Origin: Clavaria fumosa
Lineage: Eukaryota; Basidiomycota; Agaricomycetes; Agaricales; Clavariaceae
Assembly: GCA_951802425.1 (NCBI GenBank)
Contig: OX637796.1
Location: 1,054,001-1,118,000, forward strand
Direction of reading: 5' to 3'
Length of the DNA stretch: 64,000 nt
In this document: piece by piece, positions 1 through 11,080 of the stretch
How the letters are laid out: each line of letters opens with the position of its first letter
Numbering within the stretch: the first letter of the stretch is position 1
Position numbers and translations under genes: made by a program
The notes under the pieces: generated by a model
Databases searched by the model: none
What the model saw: only the letters and a program-made list of their open reading frames with translations
Told to the model about the DNA's origin: nothing

Positions 1-1786
1 CCTCTCGACTACTGAAGGAGAAGGATCAGATGATGTTGTGGAGGATGTGGTTGCGCCTATCGGACCCAGGGAAGATGCAGCACCTCGTCAAGAGCCATCC
101 AAACGCCAACGTCGTCCACCAGTTCGTTTTGGGGAAGAAGCGACCGCAGAAGAATATGAAGAAGCTGTGAGGGAGGGCGTTCATCAGGCATTCGTTGTCA
201 TGGATGGCGATCCTCATACTTACAAAGAGGCGATGAAGACTGGTCAGGCTAAAGAGTGGGAGAAGGCAATCGAGGCTGAGCTCGAGCAGCTTCGTTCTTC
301 AGGGACCTTCGAGTGGGTATCCAAGGTCCCAGACAGTCGCAAAGCAGTCGGAAGCTGCATAGTCTTTCAAATAAAAAGGGATGGTGATGGAAAGGTGGTC
401 AGATACAAGGCTAGGATAGTCATGAAGGGGTTCTCACAGGTTCCAGGTCAAGACTTCGAGGCAACATTCGCATCCGTCACATGTCTGTCGACGCTCCGAG
501 CCCTTCTGTCTATGGCTGTGAGGGAGGACTGGACCCTCCACCAGGTCGATGTCATTGGGGCGTATCTGCGAGGCGACTTGAGTGAAGAAATCTACCTGGA
601 TCCACCAGACAGAACACGTACAAATGAAAAGGACCAGTGAGTCTGGCGCTTGCGGAGACCACTCTACAGCCTCAAGCAAGCTGGGAGACAATGGAAAATA
701 AAGCTAGGCGAGACCATGAAACGATTGGGCTTTGCCAGTGGGATGGCAGACAACTGTTTATATGTGAAGCAAGAGGAGAGGAAGGTGAAGATACTTGTAC
801 TGGTGTATGTTGATGACATGGTGGTTGCAGCAGCAGATGTCCGTGATGTGAGGTGGTTTAAGACGGAGCTGGGAAAAGTCTTTCAACTTACTGACTTGGG
901 AGAGCTGAAACACATTCTAGGAATTCGGGTCCGTCGTGACCGCATGGCCCACACAATCCGATTGGACCAGACAGTGTATATTCAGGCACTTCTCACACAG
1001 TATGGCATGGAAAATTCCACACCTGTCACAACACCAGCTGTTGTCAAGGAGAAATTGTCCATTTCAGATTGTCCCGCTTCTGATGCTGACCACACTGCCT
1101 ACAATGAGTTCGCCCAGGGCTTTGGCTACCTCAAATGCCTCGGTGGTGTCTTGTATGTGACGCACACTTGACCGGATATCCAGTACATGACCAACGTCTG
1201 TGCCCAGTTTGGGGCGAATCCAGGAAGGCCACACCTCATTGCTCTGAAGAGAGTTCTTTGCTACCTTAAGGGCATGGCTCAGCTTGGTCTAGTATTGGGA
1301 GGTAAAAACGACGGTGTTAACCTTGTTGGATGGACAGATTCAGATTGGGCCCAAGATGCTGACGACCAACACTCGATTGCCAGCTTCATCTTTGACATTG
1401 CTGGCAGCACAGTCTCGTGGTCATCGAAGAAACAGCCGATGGTCACTCTATCTACTGTCGAAGCTGAATATATGGCCTCTGCAAATGCGACCAAGGAGGC
1501 AGTTTGGCTGCGCTCGCTACTTACCGATCTCGGCTTTACTCCCTTTACTGCGACGGTCATCCACGCTGACAACCAAGGCTGTATCGCACTTGCGAAGAAT
1601 CCCGTTGCCCACTCACATGCAAAACACATAGATATTCGCCACCACTTTGTTTGAGAGTGCATCGCCAGCTCCAAGGTCTCTTTCCAGTACTGCCCGATGA
1701 TGCAGATGATTGCGGACATCTTGACAAAGCCTTTGCCACACGACCTGTTCGAAAAATTCCAGGTCACTATCAGTGTACTCAAGTAG
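1..1786 (+). pseudogene. Ty1/copia retrotransposon pol fragment (reverse transcriptase and RNase H), broken
   Basis: This is the 3' part of a copia-type polyprotein; the element runs off the left edge. One reading frame carries the reverse transcriptase from about 240 (WEKAIEAE start, YVDDMVV catalytic motif near 805-825), then RNase H from about 1190 (WTDSDWA, STVEAEYMA), and ends with the hallmark ADILTKPLP before a natural TAG at 1784-1786. Three TGA stops at 638-640, 1169-1171 and 1652-1654 interrupt it without changing frame. At the last two the family normally has arginine (TRPDIQY, HHFVREC), so each fits one CGA-to-TGA change. The order RT then RNase H with integrase upstream is the copia arrangement; integrase and gag are outside the window. 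It is a dead copy. I could not pair LTRs. Confidence 0.9.
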
Positions 1787-2000
1787 TGGGAGCTCAGCAA
1801 GTGGGAGTGACGAAGAGCATACCCAGATGCCTCGTCCCGACTCACTTGGATCTGTGCCTTGTGCGGATCCGTCATTCTCCCACCGCTCTTCTCTTGTCTG
1901 CTCTTTTCTTGTACTTTGATTCATTTAACCCTTAGACTCTTGCTTCGTAGTCTCCCTTTTGCCTTAAGTACCACCGTGATAGTTTACTAGGAGTTCATGC

Positions 2001-2105
2001 ATTACTGCTCTCTCATGCGAACTCCAGGTCCATATCATCTTGTAATACTTCGCACTACATACTACTAACAATACACACATTACTGCTCTCTCATGCGAAC
2101 TCCAG
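2001..2105. repeat. 27-bp direct repeat pair
   Basis: The same 27 bases (attactgctctctcatgcg followed by aactccag) occur at 2001-2027 and 2079-2105, with 51 bp between them. They lie about 215 bp downstream of the copia pol stop, so they may be part of its decayed 3' LTR or a local duplication. The rest of 1787-2127 shows no gene. Confidence 0.8.
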
Positions 2106-2127
2106 AGTTGCACTGCTGAGATCACCT

Positions 2128-2345
2128 GCAGCGATTTTGGGATGTGTGGTATCTGCCTCAACCTGTTTTGCTGAAGCAGGAGTTGGGCTGCTGCACGTCC
2201 GTGAGTACTACATCAGCTCTTTGTGTAAGAATAGTAGAGTGCATGCACACAGCTTGAGAAATCCTGCAGAGATATGGGGGAGCTAAGAACTGAGGCAGGG
2301 TGGAATGAGAGCTCGGCGCTGAGCGCTGAGCCCTTATAAGGCACT
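2128..2345 (-). repeat. Dispersed repeat A, copy 1 (LTR- or promoter-like)
   Basis: Read on the minus strand this segment shares a series of blocks, in the same order, with plus-strand 9918-10106. They are a TATAA box, ttcttagctcccc, tgcactctactattc, cacaaagagctgatgta, gacgtgcagcag and atcgctgcaggtg. Short gaps separate the blocks, so the copies are old. The order TATA box then leader-like sequence suggests a solo LTR or a transposed promoter segment, but I see no clear TG...CA ends or target duplication. The two copies are inverted relative to each other and flank the NLR gene. Confidence 0.6.
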
Positions 2346-2717
2346 GGAGACGACAAACTGGTTAGGGATGTGCGCTTTAAAGTCAGGCGTGCTCCATGTA
2401 AAGTCACGTGGCGGACCTGTCAGGCGAGGAGGTGAGACCCGATCTGGTTCCGTGCTTGTTGCGACGCAACGACTGATCCGCTTCATTCCGAATCCCAATT
2501 TCCACTCTCTTGCAGCCACAATGTATGCAATGTACACAGCATCTATATTGTATCTTTCATTATTTCCATCCACCATCCAGCTGTACTCTGACTGAGTTCT
2601 TCTAAGCAACCATCCTCTGTCATAAATGTCGCTGTGTGCCCGCCGTAAGATAGTGGTGGTACCAACAAAGCATGGGCATGAATCAATCTGGTCTCTGAGA
2701 GCGGTTGTCTCATTTTG

Positions 2718-2880
2718 ATTCCCCAGACACCACTCTTCCTCATAAGTGCATTTCCACCTCGAACCAATGTTCCTTGTCTCATTCATTCATTTGGTTCGAC
2801 AAACGACTCGCTCACATTCAAGCACTGGCACGTCGATGTCAGAAGCCGAGACGCCACCACTCAGCGGACTGCGTGCCACA
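2718..2880 (+). repeat. Dispersed repeat B, copy 1
   Basis: About 160 bp, roughly 80 percent identical by eye to the reverse complement of 13113-13290. Shared blocks include caccactcttcctc, ctcattcattc, ttggttcgac, caagcactggcacg and gtcagaa.ccgagacgc. The repeat can be translated in part, but the frame differs between copies, so I do not call a gene. The surrounding stretch 2346-3765 shows nothing else I recognise. Confidence 0.6.
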
Positions 2881-3899
2881 TCTGGAATCCATCAAACAGT
2901 GAAAGGATGGAGCAAAAGATCCACGGGCAAGGCGAAAACGAGCGACGGGAAGGAGAGGTCTTGGTCAGAGCACTACCACTGTGTGAGTTTTGAAGCCTAG
3001 CGCTAGAGCTGTCCCTTCTTTTACTGACTTCCTTTCAGTCCTGCAGAATCCCTGAAGATGACGCGCCCTCGTCCTCGAGGACGCCTCATGCAGCGTCTAC
3101 AAGACCAAGTAATGTGTGACCTTTGATGGTACCATGGTATGGCACTAGGCATCTCATATGCTATGAATATATGCTCTCCTTTCGACACCACACACTCAGG
3201 CCCTCCGTAACTGACAAGAACCCTCTGCGTAATCGAATATACTCATGACTCTCTGATGCATTGATTGTTTCGATTTCTTGTAACCAATTCTGAGTAAAAA
3301 TCATTTCTGCCTGTCTGTAGCAAACCACAGGATGTGCGTAACTGAGACTGTAACTGTAGTTGTCAATTGGCTGACCATATTTATCGCACAATGATACCTG
3401 GCACCATTTCCTCTTCTTGCATGATCACACAGTTCATGATCACACAGTTCAAACCTACCTCACCTTAGTGCATGCTTTTATGTTGAATGGGCATGTTATA
3501 GCAGACCCCATTTCTATTCCTATAAGTAGGGACAGCTCTGTATTATTTAGTTTCTCAGTTCCACATGTGGCCCTCTGGCAGGTCTTACTGTATATACTCT
3601 GGCTAAGGGCTGTCCATGATGGAATCAGCCTGTGATTAAATATCCGATGTGACAGAGGCATTGGATTGGGTCTTACAGTAAAGGATCTGTAACACAGGGA
3701 ATGGCACTGCAAAGCAGTGTTTATAAATCTTCTAATGAGTGATGTCATTGATAATCTGGCTTATAGATCAAGCCTCTCTCTGGCATCATACCATATTTCA
3801 GACTCCTCATCTATACCATTCAAGTTGATGTTGGATGTAGCAACAGCTAGGTCCTCTGTGGCATCATGCTACATCTCAGACACTTCATGTGGAACATTG

Positions 3900-6800
3900 T
3901 CACTGGATGAGGCACAGTCTGGATAAGTTGCCCAGACTTCTGTGACATGAACTATCAGCTCTTTTGCTTTTTTTTCTTTCATTGTGCTTCCCCTGATTTG
4001 AATATGTGGATGCCAAATTGCCAATGCTTGTCAGAGTGTCTGGATGTTCTGGGCCAAGCACTCTCTTCCTGGCTTTCATGACATGAACCTTCAGTTCCTC
4101 TGCTTCATTGTGCTTCCCCTGAGCTGAATATGTGGATGCCAAATTGCCAATGCTTGTCAGAGTGGATGGATGTTCTGGGCCAAGCACTCTCTTGATGGCT
4201 TCCATGACATGAACCTTCAGTTCCTCTGCTTCATTGTGCTTCCCCTGAGCTGAATATGTGGATGCCAAATTGCTAATGCTCATCAGAGTGTCTGGATGTT
4301 CTGGGCCAAGCACTCTCTTGCTGGCTTCCATGACATGAACCTTCAGTTCCTCTGCTTCATTGTGCTTCCCCTGAGCTGAATATGTGGATGCCAAATTGCC
4401 AATGCTTGTCAGAGTGGATGGATGTTCTGGGCCAAGCACTCTCTTGATGGCTTCCATGACATGAACCTTTAGTTCCTCTGCTTCATTGTGCTTCCCCTGA
4501 GCTGAATATGTGGATGCCAAATTGCTAATGCTTGTCAGAGTTGATGGATGTTCTGGGCCAAGCACTCTCTTGCTGGCTTCCATGACATGAACCTCCAGTT
4601 CCTCTGCTTCATTGTGCTTTCCCTGGTCTGAATATACGGATGCCAAATTGCCAATGCTTGTCAGAGTGTCTGGATGTTCTGGGCCAAGCACTCTCTTCCT
4701 GGCTTTCATGACATGAATATTCAATTTCTTTGCTTCATTGTGCTTCCACTGATTTGAATATGTGCATGCCAAATCACTAATGCTTGCCAGAGTGTCTGGG
4801 TGTTCTGGGCCAAGCACTCTCTTGCTGGCTTCTATGACATGAACCTTCAGCTCCTCTGCTTCATTGTGCTTCCCCTGAGCTGAATATGTGGATGCTAAAT
4901 TGTTAATGCTTGTCAGAGTGGATGGATGTTCTGGGCCAAGCACTCTCTTGCTGGCTTCCATGACATGAACCTTCAGTTCCTCTGCTTCATTGTGCTTCCC
5001 CTGAGCTGAATATGTGGATGCCAAATTGCCAATGCTTGTCAGAGTGTCTGGATGTTCTGGGCCAAGCACTCTCTTCCTGGCTTTCATGACATGAATATTC
5101 AATTTCTTTGCTTCATTGTGCTTCCACTGATTTGAATATGTGCATGCCAAATCACTAATGCTTGCCAGAGTGTCTGGGTGTTCTGGGCCAAGCACTCTCT
5201 TCCTGGCTTCTATGACATGAACCTTCAGCTCCTCTGCTTCATTGTGCTTCCCCTGAGCTGAATATGTGGATGCTAAATTGTTAATGCTTGTCAGAGTGGA
5301 TGGATGTTCTGGGCCAAGCACTCTCTTGCTGGCTTCCATGACATGAACTCTCAGCTCCTCTGCTTCATTATGCTTCCCCTGAGCTGAATATGTGCATGCC
5401 AAATTGTTAATGCTTGCCAGAGTGTCTGGATGTTCTGCACCAAGCACTCTCTTCCTGGCTTCCATGACATGAATATTCAGTTCCTCTGCTTCATTGTGCT
5501 TCCCCTGGTCTGAATATGTGGATGCCAAATTGCTAATGCTTGTCAGAGTGGATGGATGTTCTGGGCCAAGCACTCTCTTCCTGGCTTCTGTGACATGAAC
5601 TCTCAGCTCCTCTGCTTCATTGTGCTTCCCCTGGTCTGAATATGTGGATGCCAAATTGCTAATGCTTGTCAGAGTAGATGGATGTTCTGGGCCAAGCACT
5701 CTCTTCCTGGCTTCTGTGACATGAACTCTCAGCTCCTCTGCTTCATTATGCTTCCCCTGAGCTGAATATGTGGATGCCAAATTGCTAATGCTTGTCAGAG
5801 TGGATGGATGTTCTGGGCCAAGCACTCTCTTCCTGGCTTCTGTGACATGAACTCTCAGCTCCTCTGCTTCATTATGCTTCCCCTGAGCTGAATATGTGGA
5901 TGCCAAATTGTTAATGCTTGTCAGAGTGTCTGGATGTTCTGCACCAAGCACTCTCTTCCTGGCTTCCATGACATGAATATTCAGTTCCTCTGCTTCATTG
6001 TGCTTCCCCTGGTCTGAATATGTGGATGCCAAATTGTTAATGCTTGTCAGAGTGGATGGATGTTCTGGGCCAAGCACTCTCTTGCTGGCTTCCATGACAT
6101 GAACCTTCAGTTCCTCTGCTTCATTGTGCTTCCCCTGGTCTGAATATGTGGATGCCAAATTGTTAATGCTTGCCAGAGTGTCTGGATGTTCTGCACCAAG
6201 CACTCTCTTCCTGGCTTCCATGACATGAACCTTCAGTTCCTCTGCTTCATTGTGCTTCCCCTGGTCTGAATATGTGGATGCCAAATTGCTAATGCTTGTC
6301 AGAGTGGATGGATGTTCTGGGTCAATCACTCTCTTCCTGGCTTCTGTGACATGAACTCTCAGCTCCTCTGCTTCATTATGCTTCCCCTGAGCTGAATATG
6401 TGGATGCCAAATTGCTAATGCTTGTCAGAGTGTCTGGATGTTCTGCACCAAGCACTCTCTTCCTGGCTTCCATGACATGAATATTCAATTTCTTTGCTTC
6501 ATTGTGCTTCCACTGATTTGAATATGTGCATGCCAAATTGCTAATGCTTGCCAGAGTGTCTGGGTGTTCTGGGCCAAGCACTCTCTTGCTGGTTTCTATG
6601 ACATGAACCTTCAGCTCCTCTGCTTCATTGTGCTTCCCCTGAGCTGAATATGTGGATGCCAAATTGCTAATGCTTGTCAGAGTGGATGGATGTTCTGGGC
6701 CAAGCACTCTCTTCTTGGCTTCCATGACATGAACATCCAGTTCCTCTGCTTCATTGTGCTTCCCCTGAGCTGAATATGTGGATGCCAAATTGCTAATGCT

Positions 6801-8705
6801 TGCCAGAGTGGATGGATGTTCTGGGCCAAGCTCCCTCCTTTGGCTTTCCATTGCACACAGAGAAACTTCCTCTGCATCCTCAAACAATCTATTTTCATAG
6901 TAAATCAATCCCAGTTTCTTCCATCTTTCAGCATCCTCAATTGCATATTCTCTTTGTAAATGTAGATTGATGTTTTTTATGTGTAGCAGTAGTGATTGAC
7001 GAAAGGCATAATCAGAGCTATCATTCCCATATGTGATTGAGTGGCACACCAAAGTGTCAACAGCAACATATTTTGACTGTTTCTCCTCTTCAGAACACCT
7101 GTCTTGGCACCACAGATGTACCAGTGGATGTATGGAGTACAGTCTTCTAGAGCTGCTGCATTTGCATTTCACAAGTGAAAATGATCTCAACATCTCAACA
7201 CCTTCCCTAAAAATGAAATTGTCCCAGTTCCCTGCATTGTCAACATGCAATATGCTGGACCAATCTACTGAATCCCCGAGTAACTGCCCCCAGCTCCTCC
7301 TTGCATTGTTTTTGTGTGACGCACCCAAAGCTATCTCTTTGGCAGCACTTCTGAACATCATTTCTGGAATGTTTTCATGGTGGAGGCAGGCAAATATCTG
7401 TAGCAGGAGAAGTGCACTTGAAGCTGCCTGGGCTTCCCCTCTTTTGCTCCTGACATGTGCCCTGGCTTCTATCTCTGCAACTGACAGTTCCCATGTCCCA
7501 TAAACTGCTTTTCCATAGTTGGATGCCCCCATGAATTTAGGATTATCCAACAATTTTTGATGGTGTTTCTCATACTGTTCAAGGTAATCCTCAAGATCAC
7601 ATAGGCCACTTGCAATAGATGCACCAGCTTGGTCAACAGCTAGAGGCAAGTAGCATAAGGTGGCCACAATAGAGCATGCTATCTGCCTCCATTCACCAGT
7701 TGCATCATTGCAATGGCTCGCTCTCAGAAGGAGAGTGATTGCTTCCTCCTTCCCCATCTGGTCAACTTCGGTTGAGTCCCGAGAATGTACCAGTCCAGGC
7801 ATGACTGGATTCCGGCTGGTGATGAGTATATTGCCTCGGTTGTTTGCAGGTATATAATTCTTCACAGTACCAGAATCACTTGCATTATCATAAACAAGCA
7901 ACCACTCCTGTCCCATCCAGGATATCCATGAGAGAACCGAGTGCACAGAGCTCTCAACTCCAGATGCTTGGGCAGCATGATCATGAGCCATATCTTTGAT
8001 AGACTGCTCAATGGTCTCAGGGCTGGTCGCATCAATCCAGAAGACTCGCCAGAACCTGTTCAGAATGGTAAGTGATCAAGCAGTGTAGTACGATGCCGGT
8101 CAACGCACAACTTTGGATTTTCCTCAATGAATTTCAGACAAATCTGAGTCTTGCCAATGCCTCCCATTCCATAGAGGAGAAAGAGCCGTCTAGGGAGAAA
8201 TTGTCCCTCACGCAGGCCAAAATGATGTTTGAGTTTCTCGAGATATGATCTCTGCCCTGTGAAAATTGGGCTCGGGGAGGGCATCCCTTTGAATATGACT
8301 TGGGACTGGAACTGTGCAGAAGAGGGAGGATCAAACAGGGCTACATTGGCAAGTCAGGCCAGTTAGGTCGAGAGCACAAAGCTTCATTCATTAAAGCTTA
8401 CTTGGGTGGATGTGGAGTGAACCGATGGTGAGGTTATGAGACCCAATATCTCTGGCATCTACAACAGTTTGTTGGAATTTGGGAAGAGGGGTAAGCTTCT
8501 TACATAGACTCACGTATAGTTGAGTGATCATAAGCCTGTTGCACAACCAAGGACACCGGTGGCATGCCAGTCACCCTCTCAATGTCTGCAAGAGATCAGG
8601 TTGCAAGTAAGATCAAAGAGCCCTGAACTTTGCAAACAACTCACTAGCTGTAGTATGATCTTCATTTAGTGAGGGTAAATCCTCACCAGTGATACCCTGT
8701 GCCAT
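3900..8705 (-). CDS. NLR-type receptor: NB-ARC NTPase with a long TPR (kinesin-light-chain type) repeat domain
   Basis: Likely an intracellular sensor of the fungal NOD-like receptor class, where the NTP switch controls oligomerisation and the repeats bind ligand. My model has five exons: 8705-8645, 8585-8514, 8458-8402, 8340-8109 and 8055-3900. The four introns (59, 55, 61, 53 nt) are GT-AG and all phases agree, giving 1525 aa. The ATG at 8705 opens the first exon. Residues 1-110 show no domain I recognise. Walker A GMGGIGKT is at about 121-128, followed by FWIDAT, the Walker-B-like WLLVYDN at about 192-198, ILITSR, and YLPLAVDQAG. From about residue 547 come 23 copies of a 42-aa unit beginning G(P/A)EHP.TL. 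The last unit is broken by a probable frameshift at an A-run (see findings). The family is known; the role here is inferred. Confidence 0.88.
3975..6840 (-). repeat. 126-bp tandem coding repeat (about 23 TPR units)
   Basis: Each unit encodes 42 residues of the pattern GPEHP-S/D-TL-T/A-SI-x-NLA, then TYS.QGKHNEAEEL.VHV.EA.KRVL. Variation is confined to a few positions: S/D after EHP, S/N/G before NL, D/A/N before Q, and EEL versus KKL with RVHV/KVHV/NIHV. Higher-order copying is visible. Units 13-14-15 are repeated almost unchanged as 16-17-18, and units 19-20 as 21-22. The near identity at DNA level points to recent unequal exchange or gene conversion. Confidence 0.95.
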
Positions 8706-9030
8706 GGGTGAGGGGTGCAGTGGCACGAAATGGTGAGAGCGACGAGGATTCGTGCTTATCGATGGCAGAGCAGCACACATGGCGGTACATGATGTGTGAC
8801 ATGCGGTACATTGATGTGTGACACTGATGACGCCCAAAGCAGCACATGACCTGTCATTTTCACACGTCGTTATCCGTCATTTCCGGGCTAGCGGTAGGGT
8901 AGTACTTTACACTTAGTCTATTCCATTGTAAGCATCCATTGCAAGGGCTCCGTCGCTTCTTCCCTGTACAAGTTTCCAGTGTCATCAACAATTGAGTCTC
9001 GGCCTCCCACCACCACTACCAAACGCGCCG
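8706..9030. other. Upstream region of the NLR gene; no gene seen
   Basis: The minus-strand promoter and 5' leader of the NLR gene should lie here. I see a repeated cacat/tgatgtgtgac motif near 8775-8825, but no clear TATA box or ORF with family resemblance. Confidence 0.4.
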
Positions 9031-9385
9031 ATGAACCGTCCGCATCGCCGACTTCCTGGGCATGCAAGCCTGCAACCAGCAGAGCCTGCCCGAGAACTAC
9101 ACCATGAAGCTCAGTGCGTCGCTCCACCCCACCCCCTCGCGCACTGACCACTCGCGCGCAGACATGTACCATGCGCTCACCTGGCCGTCGTTGTCCTGCG
9201 TCGCTGAGGACCAGAAGGGCACATCACCTCGGTCGCCATCCTGCGCTCGTACCGGCGCCTCGGGCTCGCCACAGAGAGGCCGTGGCGTGCGCGTCTCGAG
9301 CCGCGCCGCGCTCGCGCTTTACCGCGATGTGCTGTCGCTGTGCAGGGCGTCGGGAAGGAGTACTGTGAGCGCCGCCCGTGCCCCT
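9031..9385 (+). pseudogene. N-alpha-acetyltransferase catalytic subunit (NAA10/ARD1) pseudogene
   Basis: The intact relative is the NatA catalytic subunit, which acetylates nascent protein N-termini at the ribosome. Pieces in family order are an N-terminal RIADFLGMQACNQQSLPENY stretch (about 9040-9095), YHALTWPSLS-C-VAEDQKG (about 9168-9215), HITSVAILRSYRRLGLA (about 9222-9272, with the acetyl-CoA-binding R-x-x-G-x-A), and RAALALYRDVL (about 9300-9335). The pieces are in different frames. An extra C after ATGAAC breaks the start. The splice donor expected after the YTMK stretch (about 9108) reads ct rather than gt, and the central loop before HITS is missing. It is a degenerate, probably unexpressed copy; the functional gene should be elsewhere. 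The region is GC-rich. Confidence 0.75.
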
Positions 9386-9917
9386 GTGCCGTCCGTGCCC
9401 CTCTGCCGTCCGTGCCCCTCTGCCGTCCATGCTCGCGGCTGACCAATTTATTATTTATGGCACAGATGGACGCGTTTGCGACGAGGCTGGCGTTAACGTC
9501 GCGGGCACCACCATAGAGATGTGGTGGTATCCTGTATCATTACTACTGCTTTATGAGATCATCATGGCTACGAATGCGCATTTATACCTGCCCCGTCCCG
9601 CCTCTCTGCCGGGGCTTCCCCGACTGCCTGATTCCTTGCCATAGCTTGCGCTGCACTCACTTTCTGAACACGACGCCGCACTCCTTCTCGACGCCGACGA
9701 GCCGCTCGACGCGCCGCCTCAGCGCCGTCTCGCCCTGGAGATGGCCGATGTACTTGAGGTGGTCCGTGATCCAGCCGTATCCTGACGCGCGTTTCTGGTA
9801 GGCCGCCCCGGCGGTGCTCGCGAGGAGGGTGAGCGTAGCCGCGCCCCAGCCCCGGGGAGCGGACGGTGACGGCGTTGGCGGGGACGTGAGCACGGTGAGG
9901 GCACGTGTGTTGCGTCC
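9386..9917. other. GC-rich stretch without a confident gene
   Basis: A minus-strand open frame at about 9657-9860 reads like protein (KRASGYGWITDHLKYIG and following charged residues), but I cannot assign it or find its other exons. It may be the end of a decayed gene. Tandem gtccgtgcccctctgcc copies occur at about 9387-9428. Confidence 0.35.
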
Positions 9918-10106
9918 CTGCCTGTTATAAACGGTCGGCCCGTATTCCCATCCTGCCCCGGTTCTTAGCTCCCCCACATCTCTTTCTCCCCTCGTGCACT
10001 CTACTATTCCATGAACAAACTTCACAAAGAGCTGATGTACTCAGAGACGTGCAGCAGTTCTCAGGTTGAAGCAGATGCCGCGAATATCGAGATCGCTGCA
10101 GGTGGA
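9918..10106 (+). repeat. Dispersed repeat A, copy 2
   Basis: Plus-strand partner of the segment at 2128-2345, with the same ordered blocks beginning with a TATAA box near 9926 and ending with atcgctgcaggtgg. It runs into the ORF at 10075, so it may serve as promoter or first exon for that reading frame. Confidence 0.6.
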
Positions 10107-10734
10107 AAACAAGTTCTCTCTGTCACTATGCAGTGTCAGCCGGCTGGTATGCACTTCTGCAGTTGGAGATGACACGATGACATACCTTTATTTGTGCTTC
10201 TTCTCAGCAGAAGACCGTAACACGGGGTCAGACAACATACGAACCATCGTCGCTGTTGTTCGTGTCTCTCGTTGCTATGTCTCCATTATTCTCGTCCTCG
10301 CGTTACCTGAGCTATTTGCACAGTGCTGTGTCTTCCTCGCCGCCGAGAACCAGCTGGTCGCGTCTAATTGGGTCAACCGTGAACCATTTTCGCGCGTCGT
10401 CCTCCATTGTATTGCCGAGCTCGACTTGCTTGCCATCTTTGCCGCCGTCTGCTACCTCCACCAAGGCGGTAGAAGCGGCCGACACTTCGCAAACGCCTCT
10501 CCAGTGAACAAGCCTTGGCTGCTCCATGCCGCTGCTCTCTTTCCGGTAGTCATGTTGCTCCTCAGCATTGTAGGCATGGCCATCGTCCTCGAGCTTGAGA
10601 TGCTTCATGTCGCGGTGGGCATCGCAGTAGTCATGATTGGGAGCCTTGTGATTGGAATGGAATTCTGTGCCATGGTAGCGGTGTATGCAAGCCAAGTGAG
10701 CTCGACGGTGGAACAGACCGACGTGCAAGCGTAA
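10075..10734 (+). CDS. Hypothetical multi-pass membrane protein
   Basis: An uninterrupted frame of about 219 codons from the ATG at 10075, or about 185 from the ATG at 10177, to a TAA at 10732-10734. The middle and C-terminal parts contain three or four hydrophobic stretches long enough to span a membrane: around IIVLALPELFAQCCVFLAA, LDLLAIFAAVCYL, and a long run rich in V, L, I, M and A at about 10530-10700. I do not recognise a family. The opposite strand is also open over 10312-10842, but its product is very rich in His, Asp and Glu, as expected of a shadow of a hydrophobic gene. The start lies at the end of dispersed repeat A. Confidence 0.4.
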   Translation: MPRISRSLQVENKFSLSLCSVSRLVCTSAVGDDTMTYLYLCFFSAEDRNTGSDNIRTIVAVVRVSRCYVSIILVLALPELFAQCCVFLAAENQLVASNWVNREPFSRVVLHCIAELDLLAIFAAVCYLHQGGRSGRHFANASPVNKPWLLHAAALFPVVMLLLSIVGMAIVLELEMLHVAVGIAVVMIGSLVIGMEFCAMVAVYASQVSSTVEQTDVQA

Positions 10735-11080
10735 GCGGTGTGGTTCTTCTACAATCTCCTGCGTTTCTTCTTTCTCGCCTTTCCACTGAGTTCTGATCGG
10801 AATTACTGAGGGCGAGAGGGAGGCGGCAACACTGGAATACAATCAGTTGTTGGACCCTTTAAAATTTGCCTGTGATACCAGAGTCCAAGAGACCATAGAA
10901 GGGCGTGTTATCATTTGAATATTCACCAAAGAAAGCGCATTTAATGTTTAACCGGCTGCCGTAATTGATTGTGTAGATGGGATATCGCACCCACAGGGCG
11001 CCATAAGCGTGTTGGCCGTGTTCGAGCGCTTGTTCAGTTCTGGAGACGCCACGCCCAGCTCAAAGAGAAATCCTGACCTC

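Noticed and set aside
638..1654. TGA recoding (for example as Trp or Sec) in the copia frame
   Set aside because: The expected residues at two of the three sites are arginine, and similar TGA changes occur in other genes; point mutation of CGA explains them better.
3975..6840. Regular 126-bp periodicity resembling a satellite or CRISPR-like array
   Set aside because: The period is a multiple of three and encodes 42-residue TPR units in one long open frame; there are no short palindromic repeats with unique spacers.
9114..9446. Several GC-rich Arg/Ala-rich ORFs on both strands around 9.1-9.4 kb
   Set aside because: They are alternative frames over the NAA10 pseudogene and its GC-rich flank.
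10312..10842. Minus-strand ORF of 176 codons opposite the membrane-protein frame
   Set aside because: His/Asp/Glu-rich composition typical of the antisense of hydrophobic codons; no family match.
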